Shown here: one piece after another, positions 57,627 to 64,000 of the stretch
Layout of the letters: each line of letters starts with the position of its first letter
Position numbering within the stretch: the first letter of the stretch is position 1
Assembly: GCF_900101895.1 (NCBI RefSeq)
Contig: NZ_FMVF01000015.1
Coordinates: 35,565 to 99,564, forward strand
DNA from: Flavobacterium caeni
Lineage (GTDB): Bacteria > Bacteroidota > Bacteroidia > Flavobacteriales > Flavobacteriaceae
DNA: 64,000 nt
Reading direction: 5' to 3'
Program-made: the position numbers and the translations under genes
The notes under the pieces: model-generated
The model's database searches: none
Seen by the model: only the letters and a program-made list of their open reading frames with translations
Told to the model about the DNA's origin: nothing

Positions 57627-59255
57627 TTATTTGTTAAACGCCATGATGCTCGCAATTCCCGTCAGCGGAATCACCGCCCAACGTGGCCTTGAGTTGAGTT
57701 CATAGCCGAGTTCATAAACCGCTTTCTCGAGTATGCAGTACTTGAGCAAAAAGTCGATTTCCTGTTTGTAGCCGATGTTGAGGTTGCCGTTCTGCGCGAC
57801 CTCGGTATAGGTTTGCAGGAACACGCCCACCAAATACTTGAACAACACCTCGGCGGCATGGAACAGTTCTTTTTGTTCGTACGGATACTTGTCTTTGTTG
57901 TTGAACAAAGTCGCATAAATGGCGTAATGGAACGATCGGAACATACCCGCCACATCCTTGAGCGGCGGCTGCTTGACCTTGCGGTCGCGGATGGTGCTTT
58001 CGGGCTCGCCTTCGAAATCGAGCAGGTAAAAATCGTCGCCGTTTACCAACACCTGCCCCAAGTGGAAATCGCCGTGGATGCGGATGCGTTCCGACTTCAT
58101 CTTGGTCCAGTCGAAATCGAGGAAAATCTTTCGGATCTCCTTTTTGTTGTCGAGGAACTGGTTGGCCAGCTCGAGCGCCAATCCGTCGAGTTTGTGCAGG
58201 TTGTTTTCCAGTATGTTCAAACGATTCTGGAACTGGTATGTCAGTCGGTTCTTGAGCCATACGGTATAGTCGCCGTTGTAGGTCGTTGGGGTAAAAGCCG
58301 TATCGTGTATGTCGCTGCCGAGCGCGATGTGCATCTCGGCCGTACGCGTGGCCAGGGTGTGGATGCGCAAAAAGATACTGAGTCCCGCCCAGTCGATGAT
58401 TTCGTGCGGAACGGCGTTGATCTTTAACCGTTTGAACAAATCGACATCGGGCAGTTTTGCAATCTTGATTTTTTTGTTCTTGAGGTTGTCGAAAATGCGG
58501 TCCATCTCGTCGAGCATGAACGCCCATGCATCGCCCTGGTTCGGGACAAGCTCTTGCATGAGCCCGAGCGTGATGTTGCCTTCGGTAAGTGCCACACTGA
58601 TGCTGCCGGTGTAGGCAGGCGAACTCTTGAAATCCATGCGTTCGGTCAAAAAGCGCGAGATCTCGTAATCGGGATTGGTGCTGATGTAGATGCGTCTGAA
58701 AATCTTGAGCACGAAAACTTCGTTGTAAATGATCGAAGTGTTGCTTTGTTCTACGCCCATGAACTTGGACGATTTGTATTCTTTTTCCTCCAGCTTTTCG
58801 CCTTTGTGGAATTTGACTTTCAATTCTTTTGAGCCAGAATTTACAATATTGTCGAACAACAACTTACGAAAATCTTCCTGATGTAAAGCATCAACCAAAA
58901 ATCCTTCTTGTCCGTTCATTTTTACGGGCGCGATGATGGTGTTCGTATCGAGCTCCTCGGCCGCCATGAACGCAATCGGCATAAAATAATGTTGGTAAAA
59001 TGCCTCCTTGAAATTGACCTCGAGCAACACGCCGTAATAGGTATTTTTCTTGGACGCGATCTTGAACCATTCGACCACTTCGATGTATTTGAGCGTACTG
59101 GCCTTTCCGCCGTACCATCGTTTGTGGATGATGTAGTCTTCGAGTATGTCCGACGAAAACACCTTCACGAAGTCGGCATCCTCGAACGCGTGCTTCCAGT
59201 CGGCGTTGAACACCAACGGATTCTTGAACCCATCTTCGTTGATCTGGTCTTTCAT
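57627..59255 (-). CDS. mak: Maltokinase (Mak/Pep2)
   Basis: A 542-residue ATP-dependent kinase that converts maltose to alpha-maltose-1-phosphate, the GlgE donor. The fold is a eukaryotic-like (aminoglycoside phosphotransferase) kinase: the catalytic loop is RIRIHGDFHLGQVLVNGDDF and the metal-binding DFEGEP follows in YLLDFEGEPESTIRDR. The N-terminal cap has HKRWYGGKASTLKYIE, typical for maltokinases. The ATG at 59255 shares one base with the glgE stop codon (TAATG), so translation is coupled. The frame runs 120 codons further upstream only inside glgE; it is not a TreS fusion. Confidence 0.9.
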   Translation of the reverse strand: MKDQINEDGFKNPLVFNADWKHAFEDADFVKVFSSDILEDYIIHKRWYGGKASTLKYIEVVEWFKIASKKNTYYGVLLEVNFKEAFYQHYFMPIAFMAAEELDTNTIIAPVKMNGQEGFLVDALHQEDFRKLLFDNIVNSGSKELKVKFHKGEKLEEKEYKSSKFMGVEQSNTSIIYNEVFVLKIFRRIYISTNPDYEISRFLTERMDFKSSPAYTGSISVALTEGNITLGLMQELVPNQGDAWAFMLDEMDRIFDNLKNKKIKIAKLPDVDLFKRLKINAVPHEIIDWAGLSIFLRIHTLATRTAEMHIALGSDIHDTAFTPTTYNGDYTVWLKNRLTYQFQNRLNILENNLHKLDGLALELANQFLDNKKEIRKIFLDFDWTKMKSERIRIHGDFHLGQVLVNGDDFYLLDFEGEPESTIRDRKVKQPPLKDVAGMFRSFHYAIYATLFNNKDKYPYEQKELFHAAEVLFKYLVGVFLQTYTEVAQNGNLNIGYKQEIDFLLKYCILEKAVYELGYELNSRPRWAVIPLTGIASIMAFNK

Positions 59256-61186
59256 TACTTCTTGATTTTGAATAAATGGAAAGGCAGCGCGGGATGCAAT
59301 TCGACAAAATTCCACTCCTTGTCCCACAAATAGCTGTTGCCTGTGATCAAATCGCTTACCGTAATCGGTTGGTTGCCGAGGTGCTCGAGCGGCAAACGCA
59401 CCATGGCACGTTGCGCGTAATACGGATCGAGGTTGACGATCATCAACGTTTCGTCTTGCTTGTTGTCGTCGTACTTGTAATAGGCGATGATTTGGTCGTT
59501 GTCGGCCTCGCAAATATGGATGTTGTTGGTTTGCTGCAACGACGGCAATTCCTTTCGCAAGGCATTGATGCGCGAGATCACCATCGTCAGTTTGTTTTGT
59601 ACCGACCAATCCCAATGGCGCACTTCGTACTTCTCAGAATCGAGGTATTCTTCCTTGCCCGGCATGGCCGCCGACACCATGTATTCGAAAACGGGCCCAT
59701 AAATACCCACGCTCGAACTCAAAGTAGCGGCTAAAAAATACTTCTGTAAATGGATCGCTTCGTTGCCGCCCTGCAATGCATACGGGTTGATGTCGGGCGT
59801 GTTGGGCCAAAAGTTAGGCCGGTAAAATTCCTTTTGGTTGGTTTGTGTGAGTTCGGTGACGTATTCGATGAGTTCGGCCTTCGAATTGCGCCACGTAAAA
59901 TAAGTATACGATTGTGTAAAGCCTTGTTTGGCCAGTTCATGCATGATCTTCGGACGTGTAAATGCCTCGGACAAAAACAACACATCGGGGTGTTTTTTCT
60001 TGATCTCGCCAATCAACCAACCCCAAAAATAAAACGGCTTGGTATGCGGATTGTCTACCCGGAACACGCGTATGCCGCACTCCTCTACCCAAAACAAAGC
60101 GCTATCGAGCAATTCTTTCCACAGGTTTTTCCAGTCGTCGCTTTCAAAATAAATCGGTTGGATGTCCTGGTATTTTTTGGGCGGATTCTCGGCATATTGC
60201 ACGGTGCCATCGGGACGCCATTTGAACCACGCCTTGTGGTCCTTGACCCACGGATGGTCGGGCGCGGCCTGCAATGCGTAATCCATCGCGATTTCGATAC
60301 CGAGTTCCTTGGCTTTCTTGACAAGCGATTTGAAATCGGCTATCGTGCCCAGCTCTGGGTGCGTGGCCTTGTGCCCGCCGTGTTTGGAACCGATGCCCCA
60401 CGGCGAACCTACATCGCCGGGCTGCGCATGGGTCGCATTGTTCTTGCCTTTTCGGTTGACTTCACCAATCGGATGGATGGGCGGAAAATACAGCGTGTCG
60501 AATCCCATGGCCGCTACCCTTGGCAACAACTTTTCGCAATCTTTGAACGTTCCGTGTTGGCCCGCCACTTCCGATGCCGAACGCGGAAAAAACTCGTACC
60601 ACGTACTGAACAATGCCTTTTTTCGATCGACATACACTTGCAGTTCGATCGATTTGTTCTCGATGAAACGCACCGGATATTTCTTGAATAACTGATGCAA
60701 TTGATCGGACATGGCTTCCTCTACTGCAGTATCATATGCCTTGGCATCACCAAAAACCTTGGCCACCTTTTTGAGATATGTCGCTTCGGTTTTGTCGGCG
60801 CGTTTCACGATGGCATTGACGTATTCGGCGCCTTCCAGCAATTCCGACTTGACATGCTGGCTGTCTTGAATTTTGCGTTCGGTACCGTGTTGCCAGTTGA
60901 GCGCATAATCGACCCATCCTTCGACAAAATACGTATACAACCCTTGCTTTTCAACGGTGAACCCGGCCGTCCATTCATCGTTTGAGGTTGGCACCATCCT
61001 TACTTCGGTCCAGGCTTTGTCTTTTTCGTGTTTGTATTTGACACAGCATTCGATCACGTCGTGTCCGTCCGAGAACACATCGGCCGTTACCACTACTTTT
61101 TGTCCGACAATCCGTTTGATATAAAAAGCGCCGCTGTCGAGTTGCGGCTGTACGTTTTCGATTACGATACGCGTCTGGTTCTGCAT
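59255..61186 (-). CDS. glgE: Alpha-1,4-glucan:maltose-1-phosphate maltosyltransferase, GlgE
   Basis: A 643-residue GH13_3 enzyme that extends alpha-1,4-glucan with maltosyl units from maltose-1-phosphate. The N-terminal beta domain (1-105) and a helical insert (about 110-190) precede the catalytic barrel. The nucleophile is D378 in GIRVFRVDNPHTKPFYFWGW and the acid/base E407 in VLFLSEAFTRPKIM, at positions close to those of characterised GlgE enzymes. PPIHPIGEVNRKGKNNA is also diagnostic. It is the first gene of the operon; 73 bases separate it from the divergent hydrolase gene. The upstream region is AT-rich with a near-consensus TAATTTTTG. Confidence 0.95.
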   Translation of the reverse strand: MQNQTRIVIENVQPQLDSGAFYIKRIVGQKVVVTADVFSDGHDVIECCVKYKHEKDKAWTEVRMVPTSNDEWTAGFTVEKQGLYTYFVEGWVDYALNWQHGTERKIQDSQHVKSELLEGAEYVNAIVKRADKTEATYLKKVAKVFGDAKAYDTAVEEAMSDQLHQLFKKYPVRFIENKSIELQVYVDRKKALFSTWYEFFPRSASEVAGQHGTFKDCEKLLPRVAAMGFDTLYFPPIHPIGEVNRKGKNNATHAQPGDVGSPWGIGSKHGGHKATHPELGTIADFKSLVKKAKELGIEIAMDYALQAAPDHPWVKDHKAWFKWRPDGTVQYAENPPKKYQDIQPIYFESDDWKNLWKELLDSALFWVEECGIRVFRVDNPHTKPFYFWGWLIGEIKKKHPDVLFLSEAFTRPKIMHELAKQGFTQSYTYFTWRNSKAELIEYVTELTQTNQKEFYRPNFWPNTPDINPYALQGGNEAIHLQKYFLAATLSSSVGIYGPVFEYMVSAAMPGKEEYLDSEKYEVRHWDWSVQNKLTMVISRINALRKELPSLQQTNNIHICEADNDQIIAYYKYDDNKQDETLMIVNLDPYYAQRAMVRLPLEHLGNQPITVSDLITGNSYLWDKEWNFVELHPALPFHLFKIKK

Positions 61187-61259
61187 TTTAAGTATATTTT
61201 ATGATTTCTAAGTTAACAAAAATTAGCTAAAACGGTACCTTCGTTTAAAATTTAGTGGA

Positions 61260-62123
61260 ATGTCAAAAAACGTAAAGAAACGCAGTCAAACGTTGAAAAT
61301 TCCTAGGATAATCAAGATATCCGCTAAAATAATCGCGCTTATTTCGACCAAATGGCTGGTGCGTTTTGCCGCGCGTTTGTTCACCACGCCCATCCGGCAC
61401 AAAATCCCCAAACGCGAACTGCACATGGATGCCGAGAGCCACCAAACCAAGCTCCATGTCCCATCGATAGACAAAGAAGTGGTCGTATACCAATACGGTC
61501 AAGGCGCAAAAAAAATATTGCTCGTACACGGATGGTCGGGTCGCGGCACGCAACTCGTCAAGTTTGCCGATGCGCTCACGCAAAAGGGCTATACCACCGT
61601 CAGTTTCGATGCGCCCGCACACGGAAAATCGCGCGGAGACACCACATTGATGCCCGAATTCATCGAATGTATACTCGAAATCGACAAAAAATACGGCCCG
61701 TTTGAATCGGCCATCGGGCATTCGCTGGGTGGGATGTCTTTGCTCAATGCGGTCAGGCTTGGTTTCAAGACCAATCAACTCGTGACCATTGGTAGCGGCG
61801 ACATCATCAAAGATATTTTCGACGAATTTGTCCGTCAAATGGAACTCAAACCCGAAATCAGCGACCTTATGCGCGACCATTTCGAACACCAACACCATAA
61901 AAAAATGGCCGACTTTTCGTCTTACCTGTCAGCACAAGTCATCGACCTTCCGGTGTTGGTCATCCACGACGAAAACGACGCCGAAGTTCCCGTGCATTGC
62001 GCCCGTCACATCCACCAACACCTCAAGAACGGCGAACTGATGGTCACGCAAAAGCTCGGACACCGAAAAATACTGGGCGATCCGGCGGTCATCGCGCGAT
62101 CACTCGCATTTATCAACGCATAA
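61260..62123 (+). CDS. Alpha/beta hydrolase
   Basis: A 287-residue serine hydrolase-fold protein. The oxyanion region is LLVHGWSGRGTQLVKFADAL, the nucleophile Ser lies in AIGHSLGGMSLL (G-H-S-L-G), the acid is in VIHDENDAEVPV, and the catalytic His is probably in KLGHRKILGD. A basic, hydrophobic N-terminus (KIIALISTKWLVRFAARLFT) could anchor it to the membrane. The substrate is unknown; members act on esters or lipids. It is followed ten bases later by msrB and is divergent from glgE. A TACCTTCG -7-like box precedes the ATG. Confidence 0.87.
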   Translation: MSKNVKKRSQTLKIPRIIKISAKIIALISTKWLVRFAARLFTTPIRHKIPKRELHMDAESHQTKLHVPSIDKEVVVYQYGQGAKKILLVHGWSGRGTQLVKFADALTQKGYTTVSFDAPAHGKSRGDTTLMPEFIECILEIDKKYGPFESAIGHSLGGMSLLNAVRLGFKTNQLVTIGSGDIIKDIFDEFVRQMELKPEISDLMRDHFEHQHHKKMADFSSYLSAQVIDLPVLVIHDENDAEVPVHCARHIHQHLKNGELMVTQKLGHRKILGDPAVIARSLAFINA

Positions 62124-62133
62124 AAACAAAGCC

Positions 62134-62523
62134 ATGGCCTACCCGATCGAAAAATCAGAAGAACAATGGAAACAGGAATTGGGACTCGAACGCTACCGTA
62201 TCCTGCGACAAAAAGGCACCGAGTTTCCGCACTCGGGCGCCTACAACCTTCACTTTGAAAAAGGCACCTATGTATGCGGTGCGTGCGGCGAGCCTTTGTT
62301 CGAAAGCGACGCCAAATTCAACTCGAGTTGCGGCTGGCCGTCGTTCGACGAGTCGATTCCCGGCAAGGTCGAATACATCCGCGACACCACACACGGCATG
62401 ATCCGCACCGAAATTTTGTGCGCCAATTGCGGCGGCCACCTCGGACATGTGTTCGACGATGGGCCCACCCCAACCGGGACGCGGTATTGCGTCAATTCGC
62501 TTTCGGTCGACTTCAAGCCGTAG
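62134..62523 (+). CDS. msrB: Peptide-methionine (R)-S-oxide reductase, MsrB
   Basis: A 129-residue enzyme that reduces methionine-R-sulfoxide in oxidised proteins. Two CxxC zinc-binding pairs are present (CGACGEPLFE and CANCGGHLGH), together with SSCGWPSFDESIPG, and the catalytic cysteine is in GTRYCVNSLSVDF. There is no signal peptide, so it is cytoplasmic. It begins ten bases after the hydrolase gene, indicating a shared transcript. After its stop codon a structured intergenic element starts at about 62600. Confidence 0.96.
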   Translation: MAYPIEKSEEQWKQELGLERYRILRQKGTEFPHSGAYNLHFEKGTYVCGACGEPLFESDAKFNSSCGWPSFDESIPGKVEYIRDTTHGMIRTEILCANCGGHLGHVFDDGPTPTGTRYCVNSLSVDFKP

Positions 62524-62599
62524 CTCATTCTTCGATATACGCGAATTCGAAAAATAATTTTGCGTACAGGCCAAGGAAATAGCCTTATAAATTTGCTTT

Positions 62600-62739
62600 G
62601 GGCGTGCCGGCGTTTGGAAATAAGTGCGCCGATTGGTATTTTTATCACGCCGTCGGGCTGTTCGCTGCAAGTCCTCGCCGCTCTCCCGAAGTTTCGGGAC
62701 GTTTCGCGGCTGGGGGCTTTGCACTGCCATCCCTCACGC
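62600..62739 (+). other. Structured intergenic element between msrB and the 2H phosphoesterase gene
   Basis: GCGTG (62602-62606) pairs with CACGC (62735-62739), closing the element. Inside lies a long hairpin: GCCGC (62677-62681) and TCCCGAA (62684-62690) pair with TTCGGGA (62693-62699) and GCGGC (62706-62710), extended by GCAAGTCC against GGGGCTTTGC. The order GGGCGTGCC - GGGCTGTTCGCT - hairpin - CATCCCTCACGC parallels the element at 11011-11114. It lies just upstream of the next gene and fills the gap, so it may be a leader RNA or a dispersed repeat with RNA-like structure. Confidence 0.55.
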
Positions 62740-62752
62740 AAATCAACCGCAC

Positions 62753-63307
62753 ATGGTACACATCCCGGAATACTCTTTGGTCATCAGGCCACCGCAACCC
62801 ATCATCGAAACCGTCGCCGAACTCAAGAAGCGGCTGCGCGCCGAAATCGGTTGGTTCGGTAGCGCCAATTCGCAAGCGCACGTTACGGTTTTCAATTTTG
62901 ACGCAACGCCCGACGAATTGCCCGTCTGGAAAGACAACATAAGTCAGTTTTGCGAAACCATAATTCCGCAAGAAGTTGTATTCGATCACTTTGACGCGTT
63001 CCCGCCGCGTACTTTTTTCATCGCGCCCGACGGCAAGTCGATGCGCTATTTGAATGAAGTCATTGTCCGGTTTTCGCGGTTCATCAAAGTGAAGCCCCAA
63101 GCGCATGCGCACCTATCGGTGGCACGTAGCCTTAAGGAAGGCCAGTTGGAACAAGCCAAGAATTTGTTTACGGATGAACCGCTCTATTTTGAGTTTCTTT
63201 GCGATGCACTGACCTTGCGACAATTTGACCATGAATCCAAGCAGTACGCGAATATTATTGGGCGATTCGCTTTTACGGGAACAAAGGAGTTGGATTTGCT
63301 TTTTTGA
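62753..63307 (+). CDS. 2H phosphoesterase (2'-5' RNA ligase-like)
   Basis: A 184-residue protein of the 2H phosphoesterase superfamily. The two catalytic histidine motifs HxT/S are AHVTVFNFD (HVT, about residue 46) and AHLSVARSLKE (HLS, about residue 119), with the usual spacing. Such proteins act on cyclic phosphates of RNA or nucleotides. The ATG at 62753 is preferred; the frame is open back to 62624 but that part is the structured element. It ends at the TGA at 63307, two bases before a palindromic repeat. The substrate is unknown. Confidence 0.78.
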   Translation: MVHIPEYSLVIRPPQPIIETVAELKKRLRAEIGWFGSANSQAHVTVFNFDATPDELPVWKDNISQFCETIIPQEVVFDHFDAFPPRTFFIAPDGKSMRYLNEVIVRFSRFIKVKPQAHAHLSVARSLKEGQLEQAKNLFTDEPLYFEFLCDALTLRQFDHESKQYANIIGRFAFTGTKELDLLF

Positions 63308-63309
63308 TG

Positions 63310-63405
63310 GGATGCTGAACTTGTTTCAGCATCTACGAGAGGATAAATTTACGTGACGCTTCCATGGAATGGCCGTTCCCAGATGCTGAAACAAGTTCAG
63401 CATCC
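63310..63405. repeat. Pair of palindromes in perfect inverted orientation (REP-like)
   Basis: The 25-base segment 63310-63334 (GGATGCTGAAC...CAGCATCT) is the exact reverse complement of 63381-63405. Each is itself an imperfect palindrome. They are separated by 46 bases containing a TCCATGGA palindrome. The same core type occurs at 1851-1875. This is a typical dispersed palindromic repeat arrangement. Confidence 0.85.
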
Positions 63406-63641
63406 GCTCCTGCAAAAAACAAAAACCCCTCACGTAAGTGAAGGGTCTTCAAAAAGACCCGAGCCCGCAGGGGCGAACCGGGCGAAGCCAAAGGCGGCGG
63501 CACTGTCACCAAAAACAAAAACCCCGTCATTTCTGACAGGGTTTTCAAAAGAAAGGCGGCGGCCCGAGGGCTTTGCCCGAACTGCGCCGCACCCATAAAA
63601 AAAGAACCCCGACCTTTTCAGGTCGGGGCTCCACTAAGAAA
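63406..63641 (-). other. Tandem terminator modules with 5S 3'-end remnants
   Basis: On the minus strand three units each start with a 5S-like end GCCGCCTTT and run into a hairpin followed by GGGTTTTTGTTTTT or a T-run. GCCGCC remnants lie at about 63491-63500, 63552-63562 and, for the truncated 5S, 63642-63648. Hairpins are GAGG/CCTC-type at about 63424-63444, GTCA/TGAC-type at about 63522-63545, and GACCT/AGGTC at about 63608-63628. GGGTCTT/AAGACCC (63442-63459) forms an extra stem. No protein gene is credible here. Confidence 0.5.
63598..63630 (-). terminator. Terminator after the truncated 5S copy
   Basis: A perfect stem CCCCGACCT/AGGTCGGGG with a short loop. On the minus strand it ends in seven T. 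Confidence 0.85.
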
Positions 63642-63714
63642 GGCGGCGACATACTCTCCCACAGGATTGCAGTACCATCTGCGCAGGCGGGCTTAACTTC
63701 TCTGTTCGGGATGG
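63642..63714 (-). pseudogene. Truncated 5S rRNA copy (3' portion)
   Basis: The 73 bases are identical to the 3' part of the intact 5S gene (63823-63895) except for one substitution near the 3' end. Identity stops abruptly at 63714. The 5' third is replaced by unrelated sequence with two hairpins (GAAGCCCG/GGGCTTC and CGGGCT/AGCCCG, 63731-63776). It cannot form a complete 5S molecule. Confidence 0.88.
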
Positions 63715-63781
63715 ATATGAGATATAGAGGAGGAAGCCCGGTGGGCTTCAGGTACACGGGCTTCAGCCCGCACAAAACAAA

Positions 63782-63812
63782 AAATCCCCATCAAGTAAAT
63801 GATGAGGATTCT
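63782..63812 (-). terminator. Terminator after the intact 5S rRNA gene
   Basis: AATCCCCATCA and TGATGAGGATT arms around a short loop. A T-run follows on the minus strand, 11 bases after the 5S 3' end. Confidence 0.85.
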
Positions 63813-63822
63813 TCTTAAGAAA

Positions 63823-63926
63823 GGCAGCGACATACTCTCCCACAGGATTGCAGTACCATCTGCGCAGGCGGGCTTAACTTCTCTGTTCGGGATGGGAAGA
63901 GGTGAGCCCCGCCGCAATAACCACCT
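63823..63926 (-). rRNA. rrf: 5S ribosomal RNA
   Basis: A 104-base gene on the minus strand. The conserved core CCCGAACAGAGAAGTTAAG and the loop CGCAGATGGTACTGC are present, with the ends GGTGGTTAT and GTCGCTGCC pairing as helix I. The 23S gene should lie beyond the right edge. A terminator and a truncated second copy follow downstream on the same strand. Confidence 0.95.
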
Positions 63927-64000
63927 TAGGTTTTAAGTCGCAAGGCCTTAAGGTCTTAAAGTCGCAAGGCCGGTTGCCTTTATGACGTTTATGACTTTTG
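63927..64000 (-). other. 23S-5S spacer with short direct repeat
   Basis: AAGTCGCAAGGCC occurs at 63935-63947 and again at 63959-63971, 24 bases apart, with TTAAGGTCTTAA between. It is the spacer between the 5S gene and an rRNA gene expected beyond the window edge. Confidence 0.6.

Noticed and set aside
57627..59615. A 662-codon frame that could suggest an N-terminal fusion on maltokinase
   Set aside because: The first 120 codons lie inside glgE in another frame and have no recognisable domain. The ATG at 59255 gives a normal maltokinase N-terminus and a TAATG coupling.
62560..62942. Three short overlapping frames between msrB and the 2H gene
   Set aside because: They lie on or across the structured element and have no conserved motif. 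The 2H protein starts naturally at 62753.
63545..63917. Several 70-80 codon frames across the 5S region
   Set aside because: They overlap the 5S gene, its fragment and terminators, so they cannot be protein genes.
1..64000. Search for a defence island, prophage, insertion sequence, integrase or attachment site
   Set aside because: No transposase, integrase, nuclease-methylase cluster or phage structural gene was seen. No tRNA gene was recognised either.

Overview
The window looks like a chromosomal segment of a Flavobacteriaceae-type Bacteroidota with unusually GC-rich DNA for that group. The evidence is a type IX secretion component (PorQ), seven probable T9SS cargo proteins with type A or type B C-terminal sorting domains, GlgE-pathway genes, and the Bacteroidota promoter signature (TTG or TTTG about 20 bases before TAnnTTTG). 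Obvious Shine-Dalgarno sequences are lacking, and several genes start with TTG. No phage, plasmid, insertion sequence, CRISPR array or tRNA was recognised. Positions and motifs were read by eye; family assignments come from motif recognition, not database searches.

Layout. 1-1782: a phosphate uptake operon (DUF47 regulator and PiT transporter) behind a Pho-box-like site. 2.0-12.7 kb: housekeeping and envelope genes: biotin-dependent carboxylase carboxyltransferase, M1 peptidase, DoxX, MenE, a CPBP protease divergent from a TonB-dependent receptor-like barrel, and fumarase C. 12.8-26.5 kb: four LRR/T9SS paralogues, each with one EF-hand loop, an FG-GAP/UnbV T9SS protein, a LytS/LytTR two-component pair and an ABC exporter. 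26.6-37 kb: ribosomal protein S1, a large type B T9SS adhesin, a TPR histidine kinase/NarL regulator pair and an SBBP-repeat T9SS protein. 37-43 kb: nucleoside MFS transporter, cytidylate kinase, PorQ and Lon. 43.1-47.4 kb: an FN3 lipoprotein and a sigma/anti-sigma/adhesin-like operon. 47.4-53.9 kb: UMF1 MFS transporter, M48 protease, GH31 alpha-glucosidase and a GT39-type membrane glycosyltransferase. 54-61.2 kb: two unlisted small genes and the glgE-mak-permease-glgB operon. 61.2-63.3 kb: alpha/beta hydrolase, MsrB and a 2H phosphoesterase. 63.3-64 kb: a repeat-rich tail leading into the end of an rRNA operon on the minus strand, with one intact 5S gene and decayed 5S-terminator copies.

Working together. 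Surface biology dominates. The T9SS part PorQ is encoded about 2-27 kb from seven of its likely cargoes, and both two-component systems sit directly beside cargo genes. The GlgE operon should convert maltose to maltose-1-phosphate (Mak), polymerise it (GlgE) and branch it (GlgB), but the usual maltose source TreS is absent from the window. The most unusual non-coding features are the decayed 5S array, two related structured intergenic elements (11011-11114 and 62600-62739), and dispersed palindromes at 1851-1904 and 63310-63405.
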